Positions 28,185-37,044 of a stretch of DNA of 63,967 nucleotides are shown in pieces. Numbering within the stretch: position 1 is the first letter of the stretch; every line of letters starts with the position of its first letter. The stretch is from positions 1 to 63,967 of the forward strand of contig JAJYDE010000020.1 in NCBI GenBank assembly GCA_021777755.1. Reading direction: 5' to 3'. The DNA is from Deltaproteobacteria bacterium (GTDB lineage: Bacteria; Desulfobacterota; Syntrophobacteria; Syntrophobacterales; Syntrophobacteraceae). The notes under the pieces are model-generated. The model did not search any database and had not been told where the DNA came from. It was given only the letters and a program-made list of their open reading frames with translations. The translations under genes and the position numbers were made by a program.

Positions 28185-28642
28185 GCAATCTCTCATTTCA
28201 GACGACGGAACAGGAATTGGAGAATGAGTTCAAGGCGTTTGGCGAAGTTAGTTCCGTAAAAATAATTACGGATCATGAAACTTCCAAATCCCGTGGATTT
28301 GCATTCGTGAAAATGGCTGTGCAAGAACAGGCCAACGCCGCGGTCACCGGTTTGAACGGAAAGGAAATGAACGGTTTTATCCTCAAGGTCAACGAAGCCA
28401 AACCCAGGGGATCAGGTTCCGGTCAGACACAGCGCGGAGCAAGCGACTACCCGGCCAGCCCCCGAAGAGAACCAAATTCGTGGTCGGGAAACCGGTCGGG
28501 ATCACCTCGTTTGAATGAAAAAAGCAACGATACTGATATTTACGATACCAAGGGAAATCAGAATCATGGCGGCCGCGGAAGAAAATCGCGGCGCGGCCAC
28601 AACGATGTTGGCGGCCGCAAGGACGGAGCGAGGTGGCATTAG
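28169..28642 (+). CDS. RRM-type RNA-binding protein
   Basis: A 157-residue protein with one RNA recognition motif (about 1-80): RNP2 IFVGNLSF at residue 3 and RNP1 SRGFAFVKM near 42. The tail is rich in Gly, Arg, Ser and Asn (GGRGRKSRRGHND). The layout resembles bacterial cold-inducible RNA-binding proteins, though the tail is longer than usual. GAAGAAGGG lies upstream of the ATG. It is preceded by an AT-rich leader and followed by a large inverted repeat. Confidence 0.9.
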   Translation: MDIFVGNLSFQTTEQELENEFKAFGEVSSVKIITDHETSKSRGFAFVKMAVQEQANAAVTGLNGKEMNGFILKVNEAKPRGSGSGQTQRGASDYPASPRREPNSWSGNRSGSPRLNEKSNDTDIYDTKGNQNHGGRGRKSRRGHNDVGGRKDGARWH

Positions 28643-28657
28643 AATTCCGATTCGATT

Positions 28658-28694
28658 GACACCAGTGGCAGAGCCAACCCGCATTACTGGTGTC
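28658..28694. repeat. Perfect 9-base inverted repeat downstream of the RRM gene
   Basis: GACACCAGT (28658-28666) pairs with ACTGGTGTC (28686-28694) across 19 bases that themselves contain a short TGGC/GCCA stem. There is no U tract. It could be an mRNA 3' structure, an autoregulatory RNA site or a protein operator. Confidence 0.45.
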
Positions 28695-28788
28695 GCAAGT
28701 TCTCATGCACAGACTTTCAAATTAAGAAAACTGTGACAGCGGTTGAGATCGCTCCCGACGCTATGCTCGATTTACTGAAAAGTGGGAG

Positions 28789-29106
28789 TTGGAGCTGTTT
28801 ATCGACGTTTCAGAGCAACGACACGGAATCGAGCAAATCTGTCGCTTTAAAAGGTGTATACCAATGGGGTTCTTCTATAAGACGTATTTACTCAGATCGA
28901 AATCCCAGCCCTCCGAAACGGACCGTTGGACCTTTGAAGTTGCCGTAATCCGAAAGAGCGGTCGGGACGGAGAAGCTAAAGAGAAGACTTTTTCTTCCGA
29001 AAAGACTTTCGCCAGCAAAGAACTGGCGGACATGGAAGGGATCATCTACGCGCGTAAAATCATCGACGGGGAGATAGAAGGGCTTTCGATCGATGAACCA
29101 AATTAG
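28789..29106 (+). CDS. Small protein of unknown function
   Basis: A 105-residue frame starting at TTG; the open frame continues upstream to about 28747 without ATG or GTG. The sequence is protein-like (WTFEVAVIRKSG, then KTFASKELADMEGIIYARKIIDGEI), suggesting a small alpha/beta fold. It has no Cys motif, signal peptide or membrane segment. It ends just before the REP-like hairpins. The start is uncertain. Confidence 0.5.
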   Translation: MELFIDVSEQRHGIEQICRFKRCIPMGFFYKTYLLRSKSQPSETDRWTFEVAVIRKSGRDGEAKEKTFSSEKTFASKELADMEGIIYARKIIDGEIEGLSIDEPN

Positions 29107-29126
29107 TGTCCGTCCGGAAAGCAATC

Positions 29127-29202
29127 GGTGGGCAAGATGAAGCCTTTGCCCACCCGTAACCGCGCCGGTTGCGGGGCGGGCACAAGCAGTAGCGTGCCCG
29201 CC
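29127..29202. repeat. Two tandem REP-like hairpins
   Basis: GGTGGGCAA and TTGCCCACC (29127-29154) form a 9-base stem with a 10-base loop. GGCGGGCAC and GTGCCCGCC (29175-29202) form a second 9-base stem, also with a 10-base loop. The shared GGYGGGCA core is characteristic of REP elements served by RAYT transposases, whose remnant lies at 1.4 kb. They sit downstream of a gene, the usual place for REPs. Confidence 0.6.
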
Positions 29203-29410
29203 AACGCGATGGAATTTGGTTTCCGGAGGCAATCCGATTGAAGACGGGACAAGGGAAACAGTTTTCCCGGCCAAGCTCGCCGTACCATGGCCGTCACACT
29301 GTCCAAGCGAAAGGAGTTGGAACATATCACCCACCGTGAACGATTCAATTGGCGGACGAAATTCAAGAATTTTCCCGCCGGGTACGTTCGATCGAAACAA
29401 TTTACAGGCA

Positions 29411-29671
29411 ATGCCGGAGAGAAACAAGGTGGTCAAAAACTCCTTCACCAGTTTTAATTCATTCCGCAAAACCAGTCGCAAAATCAGTATATTTCCTGAA
29501 TACCACGAGGACCCCGTCGCCGGCTGGAAACCCGAACTGAACGAGAGCGTGCTAACGCCGAACGGAACAGGAATCGTCGTGGAGATTTCCAACGGTTTGT
29601 ACTTGGTGGACCTGGAGAATCAGACAGCCAAGGTTTGGGAGCGGTTTACATCTCTCAAGCGCGCCCTTTAG
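29411..29671 (+). CDS. Small protein of unknown function
   Basis: The C-terminal half of the frame is convincing protein sequence: GTGIVVEISNGLYLVDLENQ resembles a small beta-barrel, followed by VWERFTSLKR. The ATG at 29411 gives 86 residues. A longer frame open from 29216 looks non-coding at its start. The ribosome binding site is weak. I do not recognise a family. Confidence 0.4.
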   Translation: MPERNKVVKNSFTSFNSFRKTSRKISIFPEYHEDPVAGWKPELNESVLTPNGTGIVVEISNGLYLVDLENQTAKVWERFTSLKRAL

Positions 29672-30367
29672 ATTCGCATCGCCTGTGCAAATACCAGGAT
29701 TGGCGCCCCGAACAATCGCAAAAGGTGCCCGCGGAGCCTTTCCGGGACCATTGCGCGGTTCCCGTGGCCTTTGCCATAGAGCACCGACCGCATGTGCTCG
29801 ACCGCTTCAGGCCGGTTTCGCGCGCTTCGTTGCCGACCACGCCGATCTTGAACCCGTGCGGGACCTTGAACCTGGTGATCGGCTCAAGCAACTCGGGGCA
29901 AGGTTTCGTTTGAGCGAACATGAAGCGCCGAAACTGAGCCCCGGGGAACGGCCGATTTTAGTAGAAGACGACCCGGCTTGAATACTCCCCCGGCGCGAGC
30001 GGGCGCGGCTCATCGGGCCTCAGGTGGATGCGCGGCGCGGGCGTCGAGTGCGGCGCGGTTCCCGGCAGATGGCCCCCTGTGAGATGTCCAGGTCGAGCAT
30101 GACGCTCATGATCTCCCCCATGCCTTTACAGGTTCCCCTGTGTACCGAGGCCAGGCAGGCCACTGGCTGCGCTTCATCCTCATTTCATTGAAGGCCTGAG
30201 GAACTTGTCAAGTTCGTGAGTTCGTAAAGGTCATGTCCAAGTCCAAGCGGGGCCACCGCGACCCGCACCTATGACCTCAACAAGATCTTTACATGAGAAT
30301 GGGGGCGAATCTCCATTCGACCTGTCATCTCACTTTGCCCTTTGTGATCAAAACCGTTTCGCCCCGG
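29672..30367. other. Gene-poor stretch with degraded coding fragments
   Basis: No intact gene is supported over about 700 bases. On the minus strand, 29817-29921 encodes a 35-residue piece (QTKPCPELLEPITRFK, then KIGVVGNEARE) that resembles a HAD-family hydrolase core and then loses frame. Around 30040-30150 on the minus strand, a piece with VMLDLDISQGAI resembles a transposase segment, but weakly. The region looks like a graveyard of decayed genes. Confidence 0.35.
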
Positions 30368-30766
30368 CTAATCCCTTCCGAGGCTTTCTTCGAAGCGCCG
30401 GACCGCCTCGATGATATCGCCCAGTTTGAAGGGTTTGGCCACAAAATCGAAAGCCCCTTTTCTCAAGGACTCCCTGGCGGTCTCCGAGGTGGCAAATCCG
30501 GTGATGACGATAACGCCCGTTTGGGGCGAAACCTCTTTAACTCTTGCCAGGAAATGCATTCCATCGGTTCCTTCCATTTTGAGATCGGTAATGACAACAT
30601 CGAAGCGCATTTGTTCGATTCTTGCCAGGGCCGAAGAGCTGTCGGTGAAAGTCTCGACCTCGTAGCCGGCTTTTTGAAAGGCGGGTTTGAGCCGTTTACA
30701 GACTATGGGCTCGTCATCCAGGATCAACACTCGGGTCGGCCGGGCGCAATCGGCACACGGGGGCAT
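30368..30766 (-). CDS. Single-domain response regulator
   Basis: A 132-residue receiver: LILDDEP pocket, phospho-acceptor in VVITDLKMEG, Thr in ITGF and Lys in AKPF. The ATG at 30766 is preceded by AAGGAGGTGAG, which lies inside the 3' end of the PEP-utilizer gene. The genes overlap by 53 bases, so they are coupled. No kinase is in this operon. The receiver may sense phosphoryl flow or be served by a distant kinase. Confidence 0.88.
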   Translation of the reverse strand: MPPCADCARPTRVLILDDEPIVCKRLKPAFQKAGYEVETFTDSSSALARIEQMRFDVVITDLKMEGTDGMHFLARVKEVSPQTGVIVITGFATSETARESLRKGAFDFVAKPFKLGDIIEAVRRFEESLGRD

Positions 30767-33344
30767 CCTCGCTCACCTCCTTGAGAATCTGTATCCTTTG
30801 CATGAAATCGGCCAGATGAAAATCGATCATTTCATCGCCGGTCATGTTGACGTCGAGCTGGCGCGTATAGCCTATCAGGCCGCCAAGGACCTTCATCCTG
30901 CCGACCATTCTTTGCCGGGGCAATTTCTTCAGCCTGCCCACAACCAGATCTCCATGAATTTCCACCCGGAAATCGAAGCCCTCCATGACATCGGCGATAA
31001 ACTTCGCCCGGCGCGAGCGCCGTTCGATGTTGGAAACCCCTCCGAGAAATCTGAAATAAATATAGTTATCGTTGAGTTCCTCCCCGATGTAGGCGTCCAG
31101 TATATTGAAATGATAGCCAAGTCTCAAGTGCAGGTTCATATAATCCTCGGAGAGGACGGCGAGGTTGCGGCCAACATCCTCCGGGCGGGCCATCGAGGAG
31201 CTGAAAGTGCGGGTGAAGCTCGACATGAAGCTGCCAAGGTCCACCGCGACAGGAGCGGTCTCCCACATGCGGCTTTCCAGCAGCCCTTCCAGGAGCGCTT
31301 TCATGGGTGTGGAGCGCACCTGCTCGATCCCCGGAAGCCGGACGCCGGGGGGTATGTTCATACCCTTGCCGATGTCTATCACCGTAAGGCCCAGGGGAAT
31401 TGCAAACTCCAGCCGCTTCGATCCGCGATCATGGACGCGCTGATGCTTTTCGCTCAAATCGATGAGGCTCTCAACCGCTTTTTCATGAACGAACCGGGTG
31501 ATATCGTGATAGGTCCGGCAGCGGGCCGCCCGGAAAAACTCACTGCCGGGGTCCACCAGGTTCAGAGGAGTCACCTTTTTTAGCACCCTTTTGAGCATGC
31601 GGTATTCGCTTGTTTCCTCGAAGACCTCCGCATGGGTTATCTCGAAGTCGCTCAATTCCTTGACCGTGCCCGCATAGACCACATTGCGGATGGCGTCCAG
31701 GGTGATCTGGTCTCCGGTTTTGAGCACCCTGGTGGCCACCCCGGTATCGACCACCGTCGGGACGCGGTATTCGCGGGCAAGGGTGGCCATGTGGCCCGTG
31801 GCCGAACCGATATCGGTGAGGATGGCGCACGCCTTGCGCATGACCCGCGAATACTTTGGCGAGGTGTAGCGGGAGACCAGGACGGCCCCGAAGGGAAAAT
31901 TGTTCAGATCATCGTCGTTTAAGGCAACGTGGACTTTGCCCGAGGCCACGCCCCCCTGGACAACGGTGCCCTGGCCGGAGAAAAGCACCTGCGCAGACAG
32001 GGCCGCGTTGTCGATATTGGGCATGTGGCGCTCGGGCTGGTCGGGCCGGACATTTAGCGGCCTCGATTGCAAGATGTGGAGGTTGCCCGCCCGATCGAAG
32101 GCCCACTCGACATCCTGCGGGCGCCTGAAGTATTTTTCGATCATTACCGCCGCCCGGGCGAGCCGCCGGATGGAGTCCTCGCCAAGGCACACCGCGTCCT
32201 GTCGCTCGGGGGGGAGATCGACCAGGGCGGTCCCGCCGGCTTGATCCCCTATTATTTTGGTTGTCTTGCGCCCCGGTTCCACGGAGATAACGCGGTGGGG
32301 GGGTTGCCTGTCGAGAAAAATAGTGTCCGATTCGGCAATGCCGCTAACAACAGCCACGCCAAGGCCCCAAACGGCGCTTATCACCATGGCGTCCTGTTCG
32401 GGGGCGACCGGCGCATAGGTGTACATCGCACCGCTCACCTCGGCTTCCACCATCAACTGGCAGCCCACGGCCATGGCCATCTCGCTTTCCCGGTAGCCTC
32501 TGTGGAGCCTGTAGCGCCAGGCTTCGGGCGTGTAGATACTGGCGACCACCTCCCGCCAGGCCTCGACGATCCCCTTTCCGGGGACATTCAGCACGCTTTC
32601 GTACTGGCCGGCGAAACTGGACTCCGAATCCTCGCCCCAGGCGCTGCTGCGCACGGCAAAAAAAAGCGGCCTTCCCCGGTTTCTGTCGCAGACGATACCC
32701 AGGGCCGCATGAATCGCCAAGACCATGTGCTTTGGCATGGCGCCGGTTAAAATGCGCTTACGCACCTCACCGCCAAGGGCGTGAAGGGCCGAATCGTCGG
32801 ACAAATCCAGCCCGGCAAGCCCTTGTTCCACAAATTCGAACAGCCCGTTGGCCTCCATGAAATCGAAAAAAGCCCTGGTGGTCACCACGAAGCCATCCAT
32901 GGTGGGCAGCTCCAGGGTGTTACGGATTTCCCCGAGGTTTGCGAACTTGTTGCCCGCCTCCTCCCGGCAGTCGCCGCTCAGTTCCTCCAAAAGGAGTACC
33001 GGCTTTGTCAGGGGAACCGCCCTCCTGCCGGCCAGCTCTTCCTGGATTTCGAATTGAATCCGCTCGAAGGTCACGAAAAGGTCTACGATCTCGACCCGCG
33101 TCATGACGCACAGATCGGAGATCAGCTTGAAGACCAGATCGCTTATTTTCTCCGTTATGTCCATGATATACTGTTTGTCGAATATGTACTCTCCCCCCAG
33201 CTTGTCGCCCATGTCGGCCATAAGTTCCAAAATGAGGTTGTTTCGCTCCAGAATGCTCCTGAATTTTTTAAAGAGCACGGTGAAAGGCAAAACCGGTTGA
33301 GAAGAGCTCCTCGGGGAGAAAAATTTTTTTAGCCGGCCAACCAT
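30714..33344 (-). CDS. PEP/pyruvate-binding phosphotransferase-like protein lacking the TIM-barrel domain
   Basis: An 876-residue protein. A ~110-residue helical N-terminus is followed by a PPDK/PEP-synthase ATP-grasp domain (FAVRSSAWGEDSESSFAGQYESV, with AVGCQLMVEAEVSGAMYT). Next comes the mobile phospho-His domain (ILTDIGSATGHMATLAREY, His near residue 517). After that, about 310 residues (e.g. NILDAYIGEELNDNYIYFRF) do not look like the PEP/pyruvate-binding TIM barrel expected in PpsA or PpdK. It may phosphorylate something other than pyruvate. Start ATG at 33344. It sits in an operon with TauE/SafE, a TIGR02186 protein and a receiver. Confidence 0.8.
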   Translation of the reverse strand: MVGRLKKFFSPRSSSQPVLPFTVLFKKFRSILERNNLILELMADMGDKLGGEYIFDKQYIMDITEKISDLVFKLISDLCVMTRVEIVDLFVTFERIQFEIQEELAGRRAVPLTKPVLLLEELSGDCREEAGNKFANLGEIRNTLELPTMDGFVVTTRAFFDFMEANGLFEFVEQGLAGLDLSDDSALHALGGEVRKRILTGAMPKHMVLAIHAALGIVCDRNRGRPLFFAVRSSAWGEDSESSFAGQYESVLNVPGKGIVEAWREVVASIYTPEAWRYRLHRGYRESEMAMAVGCQLMVEAEVSGAMYTYAPVAPEQDAMVISAVWGLGVAVVSGIAESDTIFLDRQPPHRVISVEPGRKTTKIIGDQAGGTALVDLPPERQDAVCLGEDSIRRLARAAVMIEKYFRRPQDVEWAFDRAGNLHILQSRPLNVRPDQPERHMPNIDNAALSAQVLFSGQGTVVQGGVASGKVHVALNDDDLNNFPFGAVLVSRYTSPKYSRVMRKACAILTDIGSATGHMATLAREYRVPTVVDTGVATRVLKTGDQITLDAIRNVVYAGTVKELSDFEITHAEVFEETSEYRMLKRVLKKVTPLNLVDPGSEFFRAARCRTYHDITRFVHEKAVESLIDLSEKHQRVHDRGSKRLEFAIPLGLTVIDIGKGMNIPPGVRLPGIEQVRSTPMKALLEGLLESRMWETAPVAVDLGSFMSSFTRTFSSSMARPEDVGRNLAVLSEDYMNLHLRLGYHFNILDAYIGEELNDNYIYFRFLGGVSNIERRSRRAKFIADVMEGFDFRVEIHGDLVVGRLKKLPRQRMVGRMKVLGGLIGYTRQLDVNMTGDEMIDFHLADFMQRIQILKEVSEDAPVCRLRPADPSVDPG

Positions 33345-33389
33345 ATTAAGTTCCCACACGGAGCGAGGGCGCAAATCGGCGAGCCACCT

Positions 33390-34148
33390 TCAATGGGCGC
33401 CCTTGCTCTGAAAGACCAGCCCGATTCCAAGGCCGGCAATCACGGCGATAAAAGAGGCGATAGCCCCGTAGAGGATCGGATGATCGAAAGCCAGGGCGGC
33501 CATTACCGAGGGGGCGCCCCTCAGTTCGGCCACAAGCTTTTGCCGGCTTCGGGAGATGATCCCGCCGTTTTGCACCGCAACGGCCTCCACCGTGTAGGTG
33601 CCCGGTTTGAGGCGGGAAGGAAGTGGAATGAGGGCACGGAAAGTTTTGAGCCCGTCCGCCGGCCTCCCGTAGGAGATGTTGCCGCTGATTTCGCGGTAGA
33701 GTCCCTCCTTTTTTTTCATTTTAAGGAATTCGGCAAAAACATCCACCTTTTGGTTTCCTTCGCACTTGACCCGGACCGATTGTCTCAAGCCGGCCAATCC
33801 CAAACCTTCGCCCCCCCCGGTCTCCAGCTCATTGAAACCGGCGGCCGAGGAGACGATGCACACCGAGGGGGCTTTTTCGAAAGTGACGGAATCGAGGTTC
33901 ATCCACACCACGCCCCCCACTCTGGCCTTTTGCCTCATGTGCACCGGGGCCGTATCGCCCGTGAACCGGATGACGACCTGGCTGTCGGCGGGGACCGATC
34001 CGGTCGCCGTCACGGTGGTTCCGTTGAAGAATGTTCCGATGCCGATGGCTTGCGGGCTGAGCGTCAAGCCGATTTTATCCCGGGCCGCAGCGGTTGAGGC
34101 GGAGAAAATGGAGAGGACCGCAAGGAGAATGAAACGTTGGATTTTCAT
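33390..34148 (-). CDS. TIGR02186-family exported membrane-anchored protein
   Basis: A 252-residue protein with an N-terminal signal peptide (FILLAVLSIFSASTAAA), a periplasmic beta-rich domain (LTLSPQAIGIGTFFNG at its start, LPSRLKPGTYTVEA later) and one C-terminal membrane helix (ILYGAIASFIAVIAGLGIGL). This matches the conserved hypothetical family TIGR02186, usually encoded next to TauE/SafE exporters. It starts 2 bases after the TauE stop. Function unknown; likely a partner of the transporter. Confidence 0.75.
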   Translation of the reverse strand: MKIQRFILLAVLSIFSASTAAARDKIGLTLSPQAIGIGTFFNGTTVTATGSVPADSQVVIRFTGDTAPVHMRQKARVGGVVWMNLDSVTFEKAPSVCIVSSAAGFNELETGGGEGLGLAGLRQSVRVKCEGNQKVDVFAEFLKMKKKEGLYREISGNISYGRPADGLKTFRALIPLPSRLKPGTYTVEAVAVQNGGIISRSRQKLVAELRGAPSVMAALAFDHPILYGAIASFIAVIAGLGIGLVFQSKGAH

Positions 34149-34150
34149 GT

Positions 34151-35083
34151 TCAGTGCCCCTTTACGTAAGCCAGCAGAATGTCGGGTCTTGCCACAAGTC
34201 CGTAGAGCATCTGGAACCAGACCAGCAGGACGATGCAGGCCAGAAGGATTTTCAACTGATCGCCGCGCAGCTTCCTGCCAAGTTTTGTGCCCACCTGCGC
34301 GCCTACCGAGGACCCGATCAAAAGAATCAGCGCCAGGACAAAATCGACCGTGTGGTTTTGCCAGGCCTGCATGATCGTGACATCGACGCAGGTGAAAAGG
34401 ATCTGGAAAAGACTCGTACCCACCACCACGTGCATGGGCATGCGCAACAGGTAGACCATCACCGGCACCATGATAAATCCGCCCCCCACACCCATTATCG
34501 CGGCAAGGATCCCGACGAAGGCCCCCAGGATGAGCGGCAGCAGCACCGAGAGGCGCAGGCCGGAGCGTTCGAAATCGGTCTGCCAGGGCAGATTTTTCAC
34601 AATGCGCGAGTAGAGGGATTCTTTCTTCGCCTCGGGGGCGGCAGTCTCTTTTTTCGCCTTGCGCAGCGACTGCAAACTCTCGGCGAACATGTAGGCCCCG
34701 ATCACACCGAGCATCACGACATAGCAGATCTGGATCAGTAAATTGGCGTTGCCCATCGCCCGGAGAACCTTGATGATTCCGACTCCCAGTGTGCCTCCGA
34801 CTATGCCTCCGATCAGCAGCAGCAACCCCATCTTAACATCGACGTTTCCAAGGCGAAAATGCGCCAGAGTCCCCGAGGTCGAAGCCCCCACGATCTGATT
34901 GGAATCGGTGGCCGCGGCCACCGTGGGCGGAATGCCGACCATGATCAAAAGGGGCGTCATCAGGAAGCCGCCGCCCACGCCGAAAAGGCCGGAAAGCAGA
35001 CCCACTGCCAGTCCCAACCCCAGGATGAGCAGGATGTCGACCGAGTTTCCAGCAATTGGAAGATACATGTGAAACAGGCTCAT
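34151..35083 (-). CDS. TauE/SafE-family anion (sulfite/sulfonate) exporter
   Basis: A 310-residue membrane protein with about eight helices and the duplicated family signature: GLFGVGGGFLMTPLL near the N-terminus and IMGVGGGFIMVPVMVYL in the second half. The ATG at 35083 has AAAGGAG upstream. It is first in an operon with the TIGR02186 protein, the PEP-utilizer-like enzyme and a receiver. Family members move sulfite, sulfoacetate or related organosulfur anions; the true substrate is unknown. Confidence 0.88.
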   Translation of the reverse strand: MSLFHMYLPIAGNSVDILLILGLGLAVGLLSGLFGVGGGFLMTPLLIMVGIPPTVAAATDSNQIVGASTSGTLAHFRLGNVDVKMGLLLLIGGIVGGTLGVGIIKVLRAMGNANLLIQICYVVMLGVIGAYMFAESLQSLRKAKKETAAPEAKKESLYSRIVKNLPWQTDFERSGLRLSVLLPLILGAFVGILAAIMGVGGGFIMVPVMVYLLRMPMHVVVGTSLFQILFTCVDVTIMQAWQNHTVDFVLALILLIGSSVGAQVGTKLGRKLRGDQLKILLACIVLLVWFQMLYGLVARPDILLAYVKGH

Positions 35084-35427
35084 GACGGTGGTTTCTCCTT
35101 TGCGACGGTTGATTTTTCCGCTTCCTGAAAAACTATGAGGCAATCAGCGTGCCAAGCGGAGGGCAAATTCGTTTTCTCGTCGAAAACAGAAAAATCGACC
35201 ACGCAAAAGGATTCGGCCGGGCGAGTGCGACCGGTCATGAGGGCGCGGAGAGCGGACGGGCCTCACCGACCACGCCGTATAAACACCTCGGCCGTGAGTC
35301 TTGGACATCTTCGTTTACTTGAAACCGCTTAAGACCTATAATGAAACGGTAGTGAATCTATCGCATGACATTGTCACCCCATATTGACATCACGACTTCG
35401 GAAAAATCGACCGCAACGGGGACAGGG

Positions 35428-37014
35428 ATGTATAAGATTCTCATTTGTGACGGACTCGATGAAAGCGGTTTACAAATTCTACGTTCCGCCGAAGGCGTCG
35501 AGGTCGACATGCCCGAGGGGCTGGGAGCGGAGCAAATAAAGGCGGTCCTTCCCGGATACGACGCCTTGATAGTTCGCAGCAGGACCACGGTCACCGCCGA
35601 CATGATCGAGGGGGCCGGACGGCTCAAGGTGATCGGCAGGGCCGGAACGGGTGTGGACAACATCGATGTGGAAGCCTCGGGAGCACGCGGCATCCTGGTC
35701 ATGAATACCCCGGGGGCGAACGCGATGGCCGCCGCCGAACACACCCTGGCGATGATGCTCGCCCTTGCGCGCCACCTTCCGCAGGCTACCGAGTCGATGC
35801 GCCGCGGGCTTTGGGAGAAGAAAAAGTTCCTCGGAACGGAACTCTACCAGCAGACCCTGGGCATTGTGGGGCTTGGAAAGATCGGTTCGATTGTGGCAGA
35901 GCGTGCCCTGGCCCTGAAGATGCGAGTTCTGGCCTGCGATCCGCATATAGGCCCGGAGGCGGCCAAAAAGGCCGGCGTCGAATATGTTTGCCTCGACGAC
36001 CTTCTTGCGGGCTCCGACTTCATCACCCTGCACACCCCGCTAAGCGATGAAACCCGCCACTTGATAAACCGCGATACACTGGCCGGGACCAAGGCCGGGG
36101 TGAGAATCATAAACTGCGCCCGCGGCGGCCTGATAGACGAGGAGGCCCTGGGCGAATTTCTTGCCTCGGGGCGGGTGGCAGGAGCCGCGCTCGATGTATT
36201 CGAAAAGGAACCGCCCGAGGGCAGTCCTCTTCTCGCAATGCCCAATGTCATCTTTACCCCTCATCTCGGGGCTTCGAGCCGGCAGGCGCAGGAAAACGTC
36301 TCTATCGCCATCGCCTCCCAGATTCTGGATTTTCTTCAGCGCGGACTGATACGAAACGCGGTGAACTTCCCTTCGTTAAGCCTCAAAGACTATGAAAGGC
36401 TAAAGCCCTATCTGCTTCTTGCCGAGCGGCTGGGCAGGCTTCAGGGTCAGCTTTGCAGGCCCGTGCTGGAGCTTCGCATCACCTACGGCGGGGTCGATTT
36501 GCTCGACGTCCCGACCGCTCCCCTGACCCAGAGCGTGGTCAAGGGGCTTCTCGATCCGATTCTGGCCGAAAAGGTGAACCTTATAAACGCGCAGGTTCTT
36601 TTAAAACAGCGCCATATCGAGCTTACCGCCTCCTCGACCTCGCACTCGCGGGGGTACACGGGGGAGATTACGGTTACGGCCCTGGGGCCTGGAAAGATGC
36701 AGTTCACGGCCACCGGGGCGGTATTTTTCGGCCGGGAGATCCGCCTGGTCAGCTTGAACGACTACATGCTCGAGGCCGAACTGGAAGGAGTCAACCTGAT
36801 CATCCAGAATCTGGACAAACCGGGGACCATCGGCCATATAGGATCGACCCTCGGGGCTTTCGACGTGAATATCGCCGACATGCACCTGGCGCGGAGCCGG
36901 GCGGAGGAAAGGGCGATAGCCATAATAAGGCTCGATCGCGAAGCTCCGGGAGAAGCGCTGGAGGCCCTGAGGTCTCATGGCAACATTATCTCCGTCCGGC
37001 AGGTAAAGCTTTAG
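35428..37014 (+). CDS. serA: D-3-phosphoglycerate dehydrogenase
   Basis: A 528-residue enzyme for the first step of serine synthesis. NAD-binding GIVGLGKIGS, catalytic region INCARGGLIDE and the His in PHLGASS are present. A C-terminal intervening domain and an ACT domain (LIIQNLDKPGTIGHIG) give the long form with possible serine feedback. The ATG at 35428 is chosen over one 21 codons upstream because the family starts at KILICDGLDESG and CGGGGACAGGG precedes it. The dinG-like gene follows 30 bases later and may be co-transcribed. Confidence 0.95.
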   Translation: MYKILICDGLDESGLQILRSAEGVEVDMPEGLGAEQIKAVLPGYDALIVRSRTTVTADMIEGAGRLKVIGRAGTGVDNIDVEASGARGILVMNTPGANAMAAAEHTLAMMLALARHLPQATESMRRGLWEKKKFLGTELYQQTLGIVGLGKIGSIVAERALALKMRVLACDPHIGPEAAKKAGVEYVCLDDLLAGSDFITLHTPLSDETRHLINRDTLAGTKAGVRIINCARGGLIDEEALGEFLASGRVAGAALDVFEKEPPEGSPLLAMPNVIFTPHLGASSRQAQENVSIAIASQILDFLQRGLIRNAVNFPSLSLKDYERLKPYLLLAERLGRLQGQLCRPVLELRITYGGVDLLDVPTAPLTQSVVKGLLDPILAEKVNLINAQVLLKQRHIELTASSTSHSRGYTGEITVTALGPGKMQFTATGAVFFGREIRLVSLNDYMLEAELEGVNLIIQNLDKPGTIGHIGSTLGAFDVNIADMHLARSRAEERAIAIIRLDREAPGEALEALRSHGNIISVRQVKL

Positions 37015-37044
37015 TGCCCGCGGCAGCCAAGGGGTGAGCGATCG

